A DNA stretch of 64,000 nucleotides from Marinoscillum sp. (GCA_024305105.1 JAMWZA010000013.1:1-64000), one strand, 5' to 3'; numbered from the stretch's first letter, positions 45,625 through 55,670 are shown. The notes: generated by a model not told the origin, from the sequence alone. Made by a program: numbers and translations.

Positions 45625-47541
45625 ATGAAGAGAATCATTATCCCCCTTTTGACCATAGGCATTTTTAGCTGCCAGCCACAGCCTGACAAAACACTGCCTT
45701 CTCAGCAGTATTCCATCGAACAGTTTTATCAAAACGTCAACATCAGCGGTGGTAGCTTCTCTCCTGACGAAACCAAACTACTCGTAAACAGCAACGAAAC
45801 AGGCATCTACAATGTCTTTGAAATCGATATCGCCACAGGTGAGAAAACACAACTCACCAACTCAACGAAAGACTCTTACTTTGGACAGGGATACTTCCCA
45901 AATGACGAGCGCTTCATCTTTAGCTACGACGATGGCGGTAATGAAAACTATCAGGTCAACGTCATGACCACCGAAGGTCAGACCAAATCGCTCACACCAG
46001 AGGATAGCGTACGAAATGGCTTTTATGGCTGGAGTAGAGATGAAGAAAGCATGTACCTCATGTCCAATCTGCGCGATGAGCGCTACATGGATATTTACAA
46101 AATGGCCATCAGTGCAGTAGATGAGGAAATGCCCGTAAAAGAGACGCTTTACCAAAACAATGACGGATTGGATGTAGGTGCCATCTCTCCCAATGAGCAG
46201 TTTCTCGCGCTTACCGAAACACTAACCAGTGCTGATGGTAAAATGTACCTCTACAATCAGGAAACTGGTGAGAAATTAGATATTTCTGAGCATGAAGGTG
46301 ATGCGACCTACTCACCACAGTTTTTCAGTCTGGATAACTCTTACCTGTACTATACCACAGATGAGAACGCCGATTTTACCTATCTGGCAAGAAGAAACCT
46401 CGAGTCTGGTGAAGTAGAGACCGTTTTTGAAACGAACTGGGATGTTTGGTACGCATACGATTCATGGAACGAAAAGTACCGGGTAATTGGGATCAACCAG
46501 GATGCCCAAACAGTCGTCAAAATCATCGCACTGGCAACAGGTAAGGAAGTAATGCTTCCAGAAATAGAAGGTGGCAGCATTGCCTCGGTGAATATCTCTA
46601 AAAGTGAAAAACTAGCTCGACTGACGGTTAGCACCTCTGCATCTCCCAGCAACATCTATGTCTACAATTTTGAAACCGGTGATCTTCAGAAACTAACCAG
46701 TACACTCAATCCAGAAATCAAGTCTGAGGATTTGGTAGAAGGCAAAGTGGTGCACTATGAGTCTTTTGATGGATTAGAAATTCCAGCTATCTATTATCAA
46801 CCGCATCAGGCCTCCGTAGCGAACAAAGTGCCTGCATTGGTTTGGGTACATGGCGGTCCGGGTGGTCAGTCACGTCTTTCCTATTTTGCATTGATTCAGT
46901 ACCTCGTTAATCACGGATATGCTGTTTTAGCTGTTAACAACCGGGGAAGCAGTGGTTATGGAAAAGAATTCAATCACCTGGATGATCAAAACCATGGCGA
47001 CAAAGACTTGAAGGACTGTGTGGCTGCTAAAGACTTTTTTGCTTCGACTGGTGTCGTCGACATGGACCAAGTGGGCATTATTGGTGGATCATACGGTGGC
47101 TACATGACCATGGCAGCACTCGCATTTGAGCCAGAAGCTTTTGAAGTAGGTGTCAATATCTTTGGAGTAACCAACTGGCTCAGAACGCTCAAATCAATCC
47201 CTCCTTATTGGGAGAGCTATCGAAAAGCGCTGTATGATGAACTGGGTGACCCAACTACAGCGGACTCTGTTAGGCTTTATGAGATTTCTCCACTGTTCCA
47301 TACGAACAATGTCACCAAGCCACTGATGGTGCTACAAGGAGCAAATGACGTACGTGTGTTGCAAGTGGAGTCTGATGAGATCGTGGAAGGCGTGCGTTCC
47401 AATGGAGTGCCTGTAGAGTATGTCATATTCGACGATGAAGGCCACGGCTTCCGCAAAAAAGAAAACGAAATAGAAGGTTATGGCCAAATCAAGACCTTTC
47501 TGGATGAATACCTGAAGGGAGAAAAGGCTGTGACAGAGTAA
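45625..47541 (+). CDS. S9 family peptidase (prolyl-oligopeptidase-like), lipoprotein
   Basis: A 638-residue protein with a lipobox (LLTIGIFSCQ), so probably membrane-anchored on the periplasmic side. The first 380 residues form a beta-propeller with WD40-like PD40 units (GGSFSPDETKLLVNSNETG, ISPNEQFLALTETLTS). The C-terminal alpha/beta-hydrolase carries HGGPGGQSR for the oxyanion hole, Ser489 in IGGSYGGYMT, Asp in QGANDVRV and His in DDEGHGF. This is the acylaminoacyl-peptidase/dipeptidyl-peptidase IV-like layout. Confidence 0.9.
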   Translation: MKRIIIPLLTIGIFSCQPQPDKTLPSQQYSIEQFYQNVNISGGSFSPDETKLLVNSNETGIYNVFEIDIATGEKTQLTNSTKDSYFGQGYFPNDERFIFSYDDGGNENYQVNVMTTEGQTKSLTPEDSVRNGFYGWSRDEESMYLMSNLRDERYMDIYKMAISAVDEEMPVKETLYQNNDGLDVGAISPNEQFLALTETLTSADGKMYLYNQETGEKLDISEHEGDATYSPQFFSLDNSYLYYTTDENADFTYLARRNLESGEVETVFETNWDVWYAYDSWNEKYRVIGINQDAQTVVKIIALATGKEVMLPEIEGGSIASVNISKSEKLARLTVSTSASPSNIYVYNFETGDLQKLTSTLNPEIKSEDLVEGKVVHYESFDGLEIPAIYYQPHQASVANKVPALVWVHGGPGGQSRLSYFALIQYLVNHGYAVLAVNNRGSSGYGKEFNHLDDQNHGDKDLKDCVAAKDFFASTGVVDMDQVGIIGGSYGGYMTMAALAFEPEAFEVGVNIFGVTNWLRTLKSIPPYWESYRKALYDELGDPTTADSVRLYEISPLFHTNNVTKPLMVLQGANDVRVLQVESDEIVEGVRSNGVPVEYVIFDDEGHGFRKKENEIEGYGQIKTFLDEYLKGEKAVTE

Positions 47542-47562
47542 ATAAGTAATTCAATGAATGAG

Positions 47563-47584
47563 CCCCTGACGAATGTGTCAGGGG
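47563..47584. terminator. Terminator-like hairpin after the S9 gene
   Basis: Eight-base arms CCCCTGAC (47563-47570) and GTCAGGGG (47577-47584) around a six-base loop. No clear U run follows, but it sits between two convergent genes 22 bases after the S9 stop. Confidence 0.6.
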
Positions 47585-47641
47585 TTCATAATTCATGAGA
47601 CCTAGAATCATGAATATCCTCAATTAACATCAGGACTATAT

Positions 47642-48208
47642 TCACTTAGTCACCACGATCATTCGGTAGTTCGTTTTTGATTGATTACCGGTTTCATCGT
47701 CTTCAAATACATAGATAAAAGTTCTATCAAGTAGTCTCTCCAGTGTCCCGCCAGAATCGAATGCTTTATTCAGTATCTGAACTTTATCTCCCGTATCCTG
47801 AATACATACGACTACCAAACCACCTTTTTTCATTTTAGATATAATGTTGGCAATGAAAGCCATTTCCTTGACCCTGTCCTTCTTCGCGAAATGAAACATG
47901 CTATCCAGTAGGATTACATCAAATTCAGCAAAGCGGTCAAATGCATTAATGTCCCCAACCAGTCCCGTAATCTTTAGGTTCTGTTCCTGTGCCACCCGAT
48001 TCATTTGATTAATGCCCACCTTAGAACAATCCACTCCTGTAACTTCATCGCCAAGTCTTGCCAATGCAATTGCATTCCGGCCCTGCCCACAACCTAAGTC
48101 CAGGACTTTGCCTCTTTCATGGAGGCCAGCAAAAAAATCAATGAGTTCGGGATAAGGGTCTCCAAACAAGTTCTCCGTTTGATAGTATTCATCGTAAGTA
48201 GGTTTCAT
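47642..48208 (-). CDS. Class I SAM-dependent methyltransferase
   Basis: 188 residues, a small Rossmann methyltransferase. Motif I is VLDLGCGQGRNAIALARLG, motif II GVDCSKVGINQMN, and motif III FDVILLDSMFHFAKKD. The overall build is close to TehB/UbiE-like small-molecule methyltransferases. The substrate cannot be deduced. Confidence 0.85.
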   Translation of the reverse strand: MKPTYDEYYQTENLFGDPYPELIDFFAGLHERGKVLDLGCGQGRNAIALARLGDEVTGVDCSKVGINQMNRVAQEQNLKITGLVGDINAFDRFAEFDVILLDSMFHFAKKDRVKEMAFIANIISKMKKGGLVVVCIQDTGDKVQILNKAFDSGGTLERLLDRTFIYVFEDDETGNQSKTNYRMIVVTK

Positions 48209-48266
48209 CCCAGTTCATGTTAGTCAATTTTCTTTATAGAAAGTGCCAGCGAAGTACTGACAATAG

Positions 48267-48857
48267 TCAACGAAAGACATACGCTATGGAGATACCACCT
48301 TCTACTCCACTGAGGTTTCGTGTGGTGTAATATTGTGAGTATTCACCGGACCAGTTGAGGTGCCATCGGTCAGACAGGTGCAAACGCAACATCGCACCCA
48401 GAGAAGCCGAAAGTTCCCCTTCACTGTCAAATGCTCTTAATCGACACAAACTGTAATAAGGAATGACTTGTTGCTTCTCTCCTAGGTTGATTTGATAGCC
48501 CATACTCTCTATGGAGGTAGCCAATGCAAATAGCATTCCGAGCAGCTGACCAAGTGACTTTTCCTCCTCACCCAACGACCAAAGACCTAAAGGGGCGAAA
48601 ATCGTACCCAGACCTATCTCGAAATAGTCTACACCAACCGCCAAAGGGAAGAAGGCACTTACGTTCTCTGTGTAGTGGTACTCACCCAATAGACCACCAG
48701 TGACATATGTTCCATAGGAGTTCACATTAATGTAATCGGCAGTGAGGTGTAAATCGACACGACTATTTCGTGAATCTAAAGGAACCTGAGCTATCCCATA
48801 ATTGACGAAAAAAAATAGAAAACTTCCCCAAAAAAGTTTAAACGATAGAGGCTTCAT
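48267..48857 (-). CDS. Small exported beta-barrel-like protein
   Basis: A 196-residue protein with a signal peptide (LFWGSFLFFFVNYGIAQ). It is rich in alternating strands (SRVDLHLTADYINVNSYG, YVTGGLLGEYHYTENVSAF, GEYSQYYTTRNLSGVEGG) and ends ISIAYVFR. It is probably an 8-stranded outer-membrane barrel. No family was recognised. Confidence 0.55.
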   Translation of the reverse strand: MKPLSFKLFWGSFLFFFVNYGIAQVPLDSRNSRVDLHLTADYINVNSYGTYVTGGLLGEYHYTENVSAFFPLAVGVDYFEIGLGTIFAPLGLWSLGEEEKSLGQLLGMLFALATSIESMGYQINLGEKQQVIPYYSLCRLRAFDSEGELSASLGAMLRLHLSDRWHLNWSGEYSQYYTTRNLSGVEGGISIAYVFR

Positions 48858-48927
48858 AACTAATCAGTTAATGTCAAACTATCATTTAAGTTAGCTAATT
48901 AACTGAATGAAATGAAAAAATAGTAAA

Positions 48928-50817
48928 CTAAGACTGCTGAATAGGTAGCTTCACCGTGAACGTAGTGCCCTTTCCGAGCTCACTTTCCACTTCAATAGAT
49001 CCGTTATTCATTTGGGTAAACTCGTACACCAACTGCAAGCCTAATCCTAATCCAGATTCACCAACAGTTCCGGCGGTAGAGAGGGTTTCATTTAACTCAA
49101 AAAGATTTTTAATTTTATCTTCTGACATGCCGACTCCATTATCCGAAACCTGAATCAACCAGAACTTATTCTTTGGATTTGGTGTGGCAGAAATGGTTAC
49201 CGTGCCAGCTAAATGAGTGAATTTGATGGCATTGCTAATCAAATTTCTAAAAATGGTAGAAGTTGTATTCTTATCTACATGTAAGTAACGTGGCTCATCG
49301 CAATCAAATACCAGCTCAATGTTTTTAGCTGCTGCAGTATCTTCAAACATGCCGATTACGCCATTCACAATCACATTCAAATCGAGTTTTTCGGGTACAT
49401 ATGGAAAATGTCCTCTTTGTTGTAAGGCCCAATTCAACAGGGTATCCAATAGTCTGGTTATTCCCTTTACTGAATCATCCATACTATCTACCAGATCCGT
49501 AATCTGCTTAGGGTTGCCGTCTTTTAGGTACATCTGACAAACAGTGATGAGTCCTCCTAATGAGTTTACAGGACCTCTTAAATCATGCGATATAATGGAA
49601 AAGAACTTATCCTTTGTGTGGTTCAAATCCTTCAACTCACCGTTTTGCGCTTCCAGTTGAATACTCAGCTTTTTCTTCGCTTTGAAGGAAGAATAAACGA
49701 TTATAATGAGACAAATAAATCCAGCAAGTAAGACACCACCTGTGATGATGATAATACGGGTATTTCGCTGCTGTTCTACTAGTAAATCTACTTCGGCTTG
49801 CTTCAGCCCTACTTCGTACTCTGTACGCATGTCGCCAAGCCGCTGTGTTGTTTCCAGGTTCTGAATGCTGTCTTTATAAGCATAGTGCTGTGTTTGATAC
49901 TGGATAGCCTCTTCCAGGTTACCGCGCTTCTGTGACAACTTGTATAAGAGGTATGAAGCATCACGCGCCTGCTCTTTTAAACCAGCATTCTGAGCCAGTT
50001 TCAGTCCTTTGAGAGTGTAAGTAAAAGCCTCGTCTTCCGCTCCCTCTTCCACATAAATATTCCCCAGTTGGTTGTAATAATCAGCCATACCATAGTCATC
50101 CCCTATTGGTTTCAGCATTTCAATTGCCTGAAAAAGGTCTTCTTTTGCTTTATCACGATTTCCCTGTTTCCAGTAAATCAAGGCTCGGTTTCCAATAATG
50201 TAGGCCTTACCCATATCGAAACCGATCTTTTCTAGTATCGGCTCGGACTCGTTGTAATAAGTCATTGCTGAATCATAGTTTCCTATGAGGTAATAATCAT
50301 ACCCTGTATTCAGTAGCATCAACGCCAAATACTGCCTTCTGTTGTTCGTCCTTCTAAGGATATTGATGGCTTTGGAACCATAGTAAAGCGCGTTTTCGTA
50401 ATCTTCGTTTTGCGTATAGCAAGTAGAAATCTCAGCGTAGATATCCTCGGCAAGAATATTGCGAAACTGTTCCTTTCCAGCAGCCTCATCTGCTGCTTTA
50501 AACAGGTATTCAAGAGCTCTACCAAGATTTCCCATGAAACGATGTGCGATTCCAATTTTGCAATTGGCTTTTATTCGGTATTCTAGACTATTGGCCTTTT
50601 CGGCGAGTCTTAGCAACTCTTCGCCATAGGTTAGTTTTTCATCTGCTGCACTGCTAAAGCCTGACAACCAGTAATAGGCTTCTAACTCCTGGCTGGGTGA
50701 TAGGATTCCCTTATCAATTACCTTCTTAATACTGTCAGCCTTAATCTGATTCTGAGCCAACGAGCTGGCCCCACTGAATAAACTCAACAGAAGAATTAAA
50801 TACCTAAAGCCTTTCAT
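48928..50817 (-). CDS. TPR-containing sensor histidine kinase
   Basis: A 629-residue membrane kinase. A signal peptide (YLILLLSLFSGASSLAQ) precedes a periplasmic array of TPR repeats to about residue 310 (ALMLLNTGYDYYLIGNYDSA, ADYYNQLGNIYVEEGAEDEA). A transmembrane helix (IIIITGGVLLAGFICLIII) follows, then a coiled coil, the HisKA box with His411 in FFSIISHDLRGPVNSL, and the HATPase with the N box NAIKFTH, DNGVGMSED and ESGLGLGLQLV. It has no receiver domain and no response regulator is next to it. It follows the lipoprotein gene by 11 bases. Confidence 0.92.
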   Translation of the reverse strand: MKGFRYLILLLSLFSGASSLAQNQIKADSIKKVIDKGILSPSQELEAYYWLSGFSSAADEKLTYGEELLRLAEKANSLEYRIKANCKIGIAHRFMGNLGRALEYLFKAADEAAGKEQFRNILAEDIYAEISTCYTQNEDYENALYYGSKAINILRRTNNRRQYLALMLLNTGYDYYLIGNYDSAMTYYNESEPILEKIGFDMGKAYIIGNRALIYWKQGNRDKAKEDLFQAIEMLKPIGDDYGMADYYNQLGNIYVEEGAEDEAFTYTLKGLKLAQNAGLKEQARDASYLLYKLSQKRGNLEEAIQYQTQHYAYKDSIQNLETTQRLGDMRTEYEVGLKQAEVDLLVEQQRNTRIIIITGGVLLAGFICLIIIVYSSFKAKKKLSIQLEAQNGELKDLNHTKDKFFSIISHDLRGPVNSLGGLITVCQMYLKDGNPKQITDLVDSMDDSVKGITRLLDTLLNWALQQRGHFPYVPEKLDLNVIVNGVIGMFEDTAAAKNIELVFDCDEPRYLHVDKNTTSTIFRNLISNAIKFTHLAGTVTISATPNPKNKFWLIQVSDNGVGMSEDKIKNLFELNETLSTAGTVGESGLGLGLQLVYEFTQMNNGSIEVESELGKGTTFTVKLPIQQS

Positions 50818-50828
50818 CTTTTGTGTAA

Positions 50829-51437
50829 TTAATCCTCCATTGAAATTTCAATATCCACAATATTCTTAATTTGAATCTTAGGGTCCAAACGTACTTTAAC
50901 CCCAGCGTTCTCTCGCGTCTCGTAGACAATGTCGTACTTCAGTACATCATGATTCGGATCATAATCGTTAGGCACCTTGACTACCCACATTTTATATTTG
51001 AGTAAATACTCTGGTAAGTCACCAAGAAATTTAACTGCTCTATAATCAAAATCAATGTCATCCAGTAGGTAAATCCCATCACCTGCAAACCAAAAAATAT
51101 ATTCTCCCGGATTTACATAAGCCGTGACGGTCATCTCACCAACTTCATTGTATCCACTCAGATCATCTGTATTGGTATTGTACACCAACTTACCTCTATT
51201 AAATTTGAGAACTGTAATGGAGTGGTTAATATCATCAATACTATCTTTCAACACCCTACTAGTAGACCCCGTATCATTATATCCTACCATTTGCTGTAAG
51301 TAGTCATCTACACTAGCAGTTGCGATCGCCATATCTTCATCTATTTCATTGGGGATATCTTCTTCCTGGCAGGCTAGAGTGAAGAAAACAAGCAGTAACA
51401 AATAGAGCCCAAATTTCTTCGAATTTTGAAAATACAT
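50829..51437 (-). CDS. Hypothetical lipoprotein upstream of the kinase
   Basis: A 202-residue predicted lipoprotein (LLLLVFFTLACQEED). The mature chain has an acidic head (NEIDEDMAIATASVDDYL) and a beta-rich remainder with an RGKLVYNTNTDDLSGYNEVG stretch. No family recognised. Only 11 bases separate it from the TPR kinase gene, so it may be a partner or ligand-binding accessory on the periplasmic side. Confidence 0.6.
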   Translation of the reverse strand: MYFQNSKKFGLYLLLLVFFTLACQEEDIPNEIDEDMAIATASVDDYLQQMVGYNDTGSTSRVLKDSIDDINHSITVLKFNRGKLVYNTNTDDLSGYNEVGEMTVTAYVNPGEYIFWFAGDGIYLLDDIDFDYRAVKFLGDLPEYLLKYKMWVVKVPNDYDPNHDVLKYDIVYETRENAGVKVRLDPKIQIKNIVDIEISMED

Positions 51438-51982
51438 AGTGTGGTGGTAATGTGGTGGATATTAGAAAATTACTTATTTGAATCTTCAATTTAGAGAAGA
51501 TATCTACACACTATCAATTGATATACTTTTAATTCCAAGCTTTTAGACGAACCGAACCATACATGCCATGAGTAATAACAAAATCACCACCAAAATATTC
51601 ACAGAAAACAAGGTCTAAAAGTCGACTTTAACATTCAAAATAGTTCATCAAAACCTATCATAAAACGCTATTTTACATCAACTTCCAAGGAGGCACCGAA
51701 TAACTTAAAGCCAATTTTTGCCATCTGTTAAGTCATTTTAAAGGTTTTCTGTACGGATGACGTGTTCGTCTTAAAACGCCTAATAATACCAGTCTAGCAG
51801 GAAGAAACTTGATTCCACTATAAACAGATAATTCCAAATATTAATTGGGTGATGTGCTTCAGATCATACCATCTAGTCTCCCGTCAGGAATACTCAAGTG
51901 ATCAAGTTTTTAAATTATCTATGAGTTGGTTTAGAGTTGATTTTTGTGCAGATGAATTTCTAAAAACCTAAAGTACCAGAAC
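51438..51982. other. Gene-free stretch between the kinase and his operons
   Basis: 545 AT-rich bases with many stops in all frames. No promoter, tRNA, riboswitch or repeat was recognised. The sequence upstream of the lipoprotein gene should hold its promoter, but no convincing box was found. Confidence 0.5.
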
Positions 51983-52579
51983 CTACTTCTTATGCCTTCC
52001 TTCCAAAACTTTCACCACGTCATCCAGTGAATAGCCTTTGTGTGCTAACAATACCATCAGATGGAAAAGCAAGTCTGCAGACTCGTTGAGGAAGAGGTCT
52101 TCATTGTCATCCTTCGCTTCGATCACCACCTCTACCGCTTCCTCTCCTACTTTCTGTGCTACCTTGTTGATTCCTTCTTTGAAAAGGCTTGCTGTATAGG
52201 ATTCATCAGATGGATTAGCCTTCCGGTCTTCGATGATATCACGTAGGTGGTTCAGAAAGGTAATCGGGTTCTCATTCACCTCATCAAAACACGTATCTGC
52301 TCCGGTATGACAGGTTGGCCCCTGAGGTTCTGCTTTTACCAGAATCGTATCCTTATCACAATCCTCAGCAATGTCTTTTAGTATCAAGAAATTATTCGAG
52401 GTTTCTCCTTTTACCCAAAGGCGCTCTTTGGACCGGCTATAGAAAGTCACCTTTCCTGTTTCCTGAGTTTGCTTCAATGCAGCTGCATCCATGTAGCCAA
52501 GCATTAGTACTTTGCCTGTGATGTGATCCTGTACAATGGCTGGTAGTAGCCCTCCTCCTTTTTCGAAATCCGGTGACAT
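51983..52579 (-). CDS. hisIE: Bifunctional phosphoribosyl-AMP cyclohydrolase / phosphoribosyl-ATP pyrophosphatase
   Basis: A 198-residue fused protein for the second and third steps of histidine synthesis. HisI is residues about 1-105 (KVLMLGYMDAAALKQTQETG, YSRSKERLWVKGETS, and the metal-binding CDKDTILV and PTCHTGADTCF). HisE is the rest (SYTASLFKEGINKVAQKVGE, EAVEVVIEAK). Fusion is normal in Bacteroidota. Its ATG shares one base with the hisF stop. Confidence 0.95.
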   Translation of the reverse strand: MSPDFEKGGGLLPAIVQDHITGKVLMLGYMDAAALKQTQETGKVTFYSRSKERLWVKGETSNNFLILKDIAEDCDKDTILVKAEPQGPTCHTGADTCFDEVNENPITFLNHLRDIIEDRKANPSDESYTASLFKEGINKVAQKVGEEAVEVVIEAKDDNEDLFLNESADLLFHLMVLLAHKGYSLDDVVKVLEGRHKK

Positions 52580-53334
52580 TATAATCGTATTGGTAAGTTT
52601 CGTTTTGCTAATTCGTTTTTGAGGTGGCTGATCTCCACCTCTTTGTAGTGAAAAATGCTTGCCGCAAGTGCCGCATCTGCTTTTCCATTTTGGAAAATAT
52701 CGGTGAAGTGTTCTTCATTTCCTCCACCGCCGGAAGCTATCACAGGAATGGTAACTGCTTCTCCCACGCGTTTGGTCAGGTCCAGCGCAAATCCTGCTTT
52801 GGTTCCGTCATGATCCATAGACGTCAGCAAGATCTCTCCCGCTCCCCGCTCCGCTACTTCCTTCGCCCAGGGGATGGTTTCCAGCTCTGTAGGCTTAGTA
52901 CCACCGTGCGTATGCACGAGATCCACGCCATCTACATGCCTGCTGTCAATGGCCACCACCACACATTGCGATCCGAACTCTTTAGCTAGCTCATTGATCA
53001 AATCCGGGTTCTTTACAGCAGCTGAGTTAATGGATACCTTATCCGTTCCTGCCTGCAACAAGGCACGAACATCCTCCACAGAACTAATGCCTCCACCCAC
53101 AGTGAATGGAATATGAATGGTTTCTGCTACTTTCTTCACCAATTCGATCAAGGTCTTTCGCTTCTCCAACGTTGCAGAAATATCCAAAAAAACCAGTTCG
53201 TCAGCCCCTTCCTGAGTATACCGTTCAGCAAGTTCCACTGGATCGCCTGCATCGCGCAGTTCCACGAAGTTGACACCCTTCACAGTGCGACCGTCTTTGA
53301 TGTCCAGGCATGGTATGATTCGTTTCGTCAACAC
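52579..53334 (-). CDS. hisF: Imidazole glycerol phosphate synthase, cyclase subunit
   Basis: A TIM-barrel protein of about 251 residues that, with HisH, makes IGP and AICAR. The catalytic Asp pair is in [16 protein letters not shown] and AIDSRHVDG, and phosphate-binding loops are GGGISS and ASGGGG. No ATG is available. The GTG at 53334 gives [12 protein letters not shown], the usual family N-terminus; a TTG at 53343 would add three residues. Confidence 0.95.
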   Translation of the reverse strand: MLTKRIIPCLDIKDGRTVKGVNFVELRDAGDPVELAERYTQEGADELVFLDISATLEKRKTLIELVKKVAETIHIPFTVGGGISSVEDVRALLQAGTDKVSINSAAVKNPDLINELAKEFGSQCVVVAIDSRHVDGVDLVHTHGGTKPTELETIPWAKEVAERGAGEILLTSMDHDGTKAGFALDLTKRVGEAVTIPVIASGGGGNEEHFTDIFQNGKADAALAASIFHYKEVEISHLKNELAKRNLPIRL

Positions 53335-53400
53335 TATTTTCAATAGTTTAATTATGAGATTTTTCTGTGGTTATTTGAAACCTATTGGCAAACAAACACC

Positions 53401-54114
53401 TTAAATGAATGCTAATTCTTTCAAAGTTATTCTTCCTTCGTAAAATGCTTTGCCGACAATTGCTCCGTAAAGTCCTTGCTCTTTTAATTTCACTAAATCT
53501 TCTTTACCAGAAACCCCTCCACTCGCTATAAGCTTGAGCTTTGGAAATTCCTTTAATATCTTGTCATACAGATCAAACGATGGGCCTTCTAACACACCAT
53601 CCTTACTAATATCCGTGCAGATGACATACTTAATCCCTAGATCGACATAATATGCCAAATAGTCCATCAAATCCAAATCGGACGACTCCTGCCAGCCGGA
53701 AACCATTACTTTTTCATTGAGCACATCCGCTCCTAAAATGATCTTTTCGGCACCATATTCAGCAATCCACTTCTTCACCTCTTCCCGATTGCTGGCAGCA
53801 ATACTACCGGCAGTTACCTGTGTTGCTCCAGCGGCTAAGACCTTGTCCAGATCCTCCTGCGTTTTCACTCCTCCCCCAAAATCTACTTTTAACGATTCTA
53901 CCGTAGTAATGGCTCGTAAGGTATCCAAATTCACCACGTGCCTGGCTTTGGCTCCATCCAGATCTACCACGTGCAACCGACGAATACCCGCATTGGCAAA
54001 AGCCTCGGCTATCGCTTTTGGATTATCTGAATATTCCTTCTTTTGATTGTAATCGCCTTTGGTCAGGCGAACACATTTGCCACCAATAATATCTATCGCA
54101 GGTATGATGTGCAT
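53401..54114 (-). CDS. hisA: ProFAR isomerase
   Basis: A 237-residue TIM barrel, a half-barrel-repeat homologue of HisF. The catalytic Asp lies in IIPAIDIIGGKCVRLTKGDY, the second in CTDISKDGVLEG, and the phosphate site is ASGGVSGKEDL. It converts ProFAR to PRFAR, the substrate of HisHF. The gap to hisF is about 60 bases and to hisH one base. Confidence 0.95.
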   Translation of the reverse strand: MHIIPAIDIIGGKCVRLTKGDYNQKKEYSDNPKAIAEAFANAGIRRLHVVDLDGAKARHVVNLDTLRAITTVESLKVDFGGGVKTQEDLDKVLAAGATQVTAGSIAASNREEVKKWIAEYGAEKIILGADVLNEKVMVSGWQESSDLDLMDYLAYYVDLGIKYVICTDISKDGVLEGPSFDLYDKILKEFPKLKLIASGGVSGKEDLVKLKEQGLYGAIVGKAFYEGRITLKELAFI

Positions 54115-54115
54115 C

Positions 54116-54700
54116 TTATAGGTTTAAAAAGTTCTCTAACAATTTCATTCCAGCTTCCGCACTTTTCTCTGGGTGTGGCTGTATTGCGTAGTAATTGCCT
54201 TTGTTCAATGCCGCACTAAATGCCTGTGGATACGCTGCTGTGGCAATGGTCTCATCACACACCGGTACGTAATAACTGTGAACGAAATACAGGTAATCCC
54301 CTTCTTTGATATCGGTCATAATTGGTGACTTCAGTCCATGGATGTCATTCCAACCCATATGCGGAACTTTCACATTACTTGTATCAAACCGAACCACTTT
54401 TTGAGGAATGATCCCCAGGCATTCGGTATCATTTTCTTCGGAGGATTGACACATCAGCTGCATCCCCAGACATACTCCAAGAAATGGCTGATTCAAATTC
54501 CTTAGCACCTCATCAAGACCTTTTTCTTTTAAACTCCTCATCGCAGAGCTTGCTTCCCCCTGCCCCGGAAAAATCACCTTATCTGCAGATTGTAAAAATG
54601 CTGGATCATCCGATAATACCGGTTCCACCCCCAGACGATTTAAAGCAAAGGTCAGTGACTGTACATTCCCTGCGTTGTATTTTACGATAGCTACTTTCAT
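54116..54700 (-). CDS. hisH: Imidazole glycerol phosphate synthase, glutaminase subunit
   Basis: A 194-residue class I glutamine amidotransferase. IFPGQGEASSAMRSL forms the oxyanion strand, the nucleophile is in GVCLGMQLMCQSS, and the His-Glu pair is in IQPHPEKSAEAG. It starts directly after the phhA stop codon, with no gap, so the two are translationally coupled. Confidence 0.95.
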   Translation of the reverse strand: MKVAIVKYNAGNVQSLTFALNRLGVEPVLSDDPAFLQSADKVIFPGQGEASSAMRSLKEKGLDEVLRNLNQPFLGVCLGMQLMCQSSEENDTECLGIIPQKVVRFDTSNVKVPHMGWNDIHGLKSPIMTDIKEGDYLYFVHSYYVPVCDETIATAAYPQAFSAALNKGNYYAIQPHPEKSAEAGMKLLENFLNL

Positions 54701-55444
54701 TTAGGCAACTACTACTTGTGACTCATGCTCTTCCACCATTTCAGCAAGGATACGCTTTACCTCAGGAATACTATCGTAAAGCTGCTCATAGGACTCTATC
54801 ACAAAGTAACGATCCTGAAAAACATCTTTTCTGTAAGAGGTATTAGCGATTGTCTGCACATCAAAAGGGTGCTTTGGAGGCTCATCGCTCAAGCTAAATT
54901 TTGTTTCACCTGCACTGGACAAAATACCAGCTCCATAGATTCTCAGCCCTTGCGCTTCCTGAATCAAGCCAAACTCGACTGTAAACCAGTAAACCCGAGA
55001 CAGGATTTCTATCGCATAATCATTGCCTACATACTGTAGGCCGATGTTGCTCAACGCTTCCAAAAAGTCCACAAAAGACTGATTGGCTAGTAATGGCACA
55101 TGAGCAAACACGTCATGGAACATATCCGGCTCCTCCAGATAGTCCAACTCTTTCATCTTACGCAACCAGGTAGTGGCCGGAAAACGCTTGTTGGACATTA
55201 ACTCAAAAAAGGTATAGTCCGGAACAATTCCAGGCACTACCGCCAACCTCCACCCTGTTTGCGCCTTTAGGAGTTCATTCGTTTCATCAAACTTCGGAAT
55301 AGCCTCCTCCACAAAATTGACATGCTCTAGTCCTTCCAGATAGGCAGCACTAGCAGCAGTAGGAAGGTTGCCCATCTGTCGCTTGAATAGAATCTGCCAT
55401 ACGTCAAAATCCTCTTTGGTGTAGTTACCGTAAATCTGTTTCAT
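54701..55444 (-). CDS. phhA: Phenylalanine 4-monooxygenase
   Basis: A 247-residue catalytic-domain-only aromatic amino acid hydroxylase that makes tyrosine from phenylalanine with a pterin cofactor. Iron ligands are the two His of MFHDVFAHVPLL and the Glu of VYWFTVEFGLI; the pterin-binding region around VPDYTFFELMSNKRFPATTW is in order. It is the first gene of the operon with hisH, hisA, hisF and hisIE. It has no ACT domain, as is normal in bacteria. Confidence 0.93.
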   Translation of the reverse strand: MKQIYGNYTKEDFDVWQILFKRQMGNLPTAASAAYLEGLEHVNFVEEAIPKFDETNELLKAQTGWRLAVVPGIVPDYTFFELMSNKRFPATTWLRKMKELDYLEEPDMFHDVFAHVPLLANQSFVDFLEALSNIGLQYVGNDYAIEILSRVYWFTVEFGLIQEAQGLRIYGAGILSSAGETKFSLSDEPPKHPFDVQTIANTSYRKDVFQDRYFVIESYEQLYDSIPEVKRILAEMVEEHESQVVVA

Positions 55445-55476
55445 GAAATGAGCTCAATCATATTTTTAAACGGTCG

Positions 55477-55484
55477 CAAAGATA
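55477..55484 (-). promoter_or_regulatory. -7 promoter box for phhA-his operon
   Basis: TATCTTTG on the minus strand fits TAnnTTTG fully and lies 32 bases before the phhA ATG. No good TTG was found at the standard spacing. Confidence 0.45.
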
Positions 55485-55670
55485 GTCATTATGATAACGT
55501 TCATTAACTGTAAACCCTCAATTCTATTAAGAAATAGAAGAAATGAATTCACCGAGAAAATTCATCATCTCAACCTAAAAACATTTCAACCCAACTAAAT
55601 AAGAGAACGCATTTAGACTCAACTGAATACTTTCGTTGGTCTAAGTTACCAGTTCTCAACACGTAATATC

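Noticed and set aside
51438-51982. Search for tRNA, riboswitch or attenuator before the his operon end and lipoprotein gene
   Set aside because: No cloverleaf, no known riboswitch core and no His-rich leader peptide were found.
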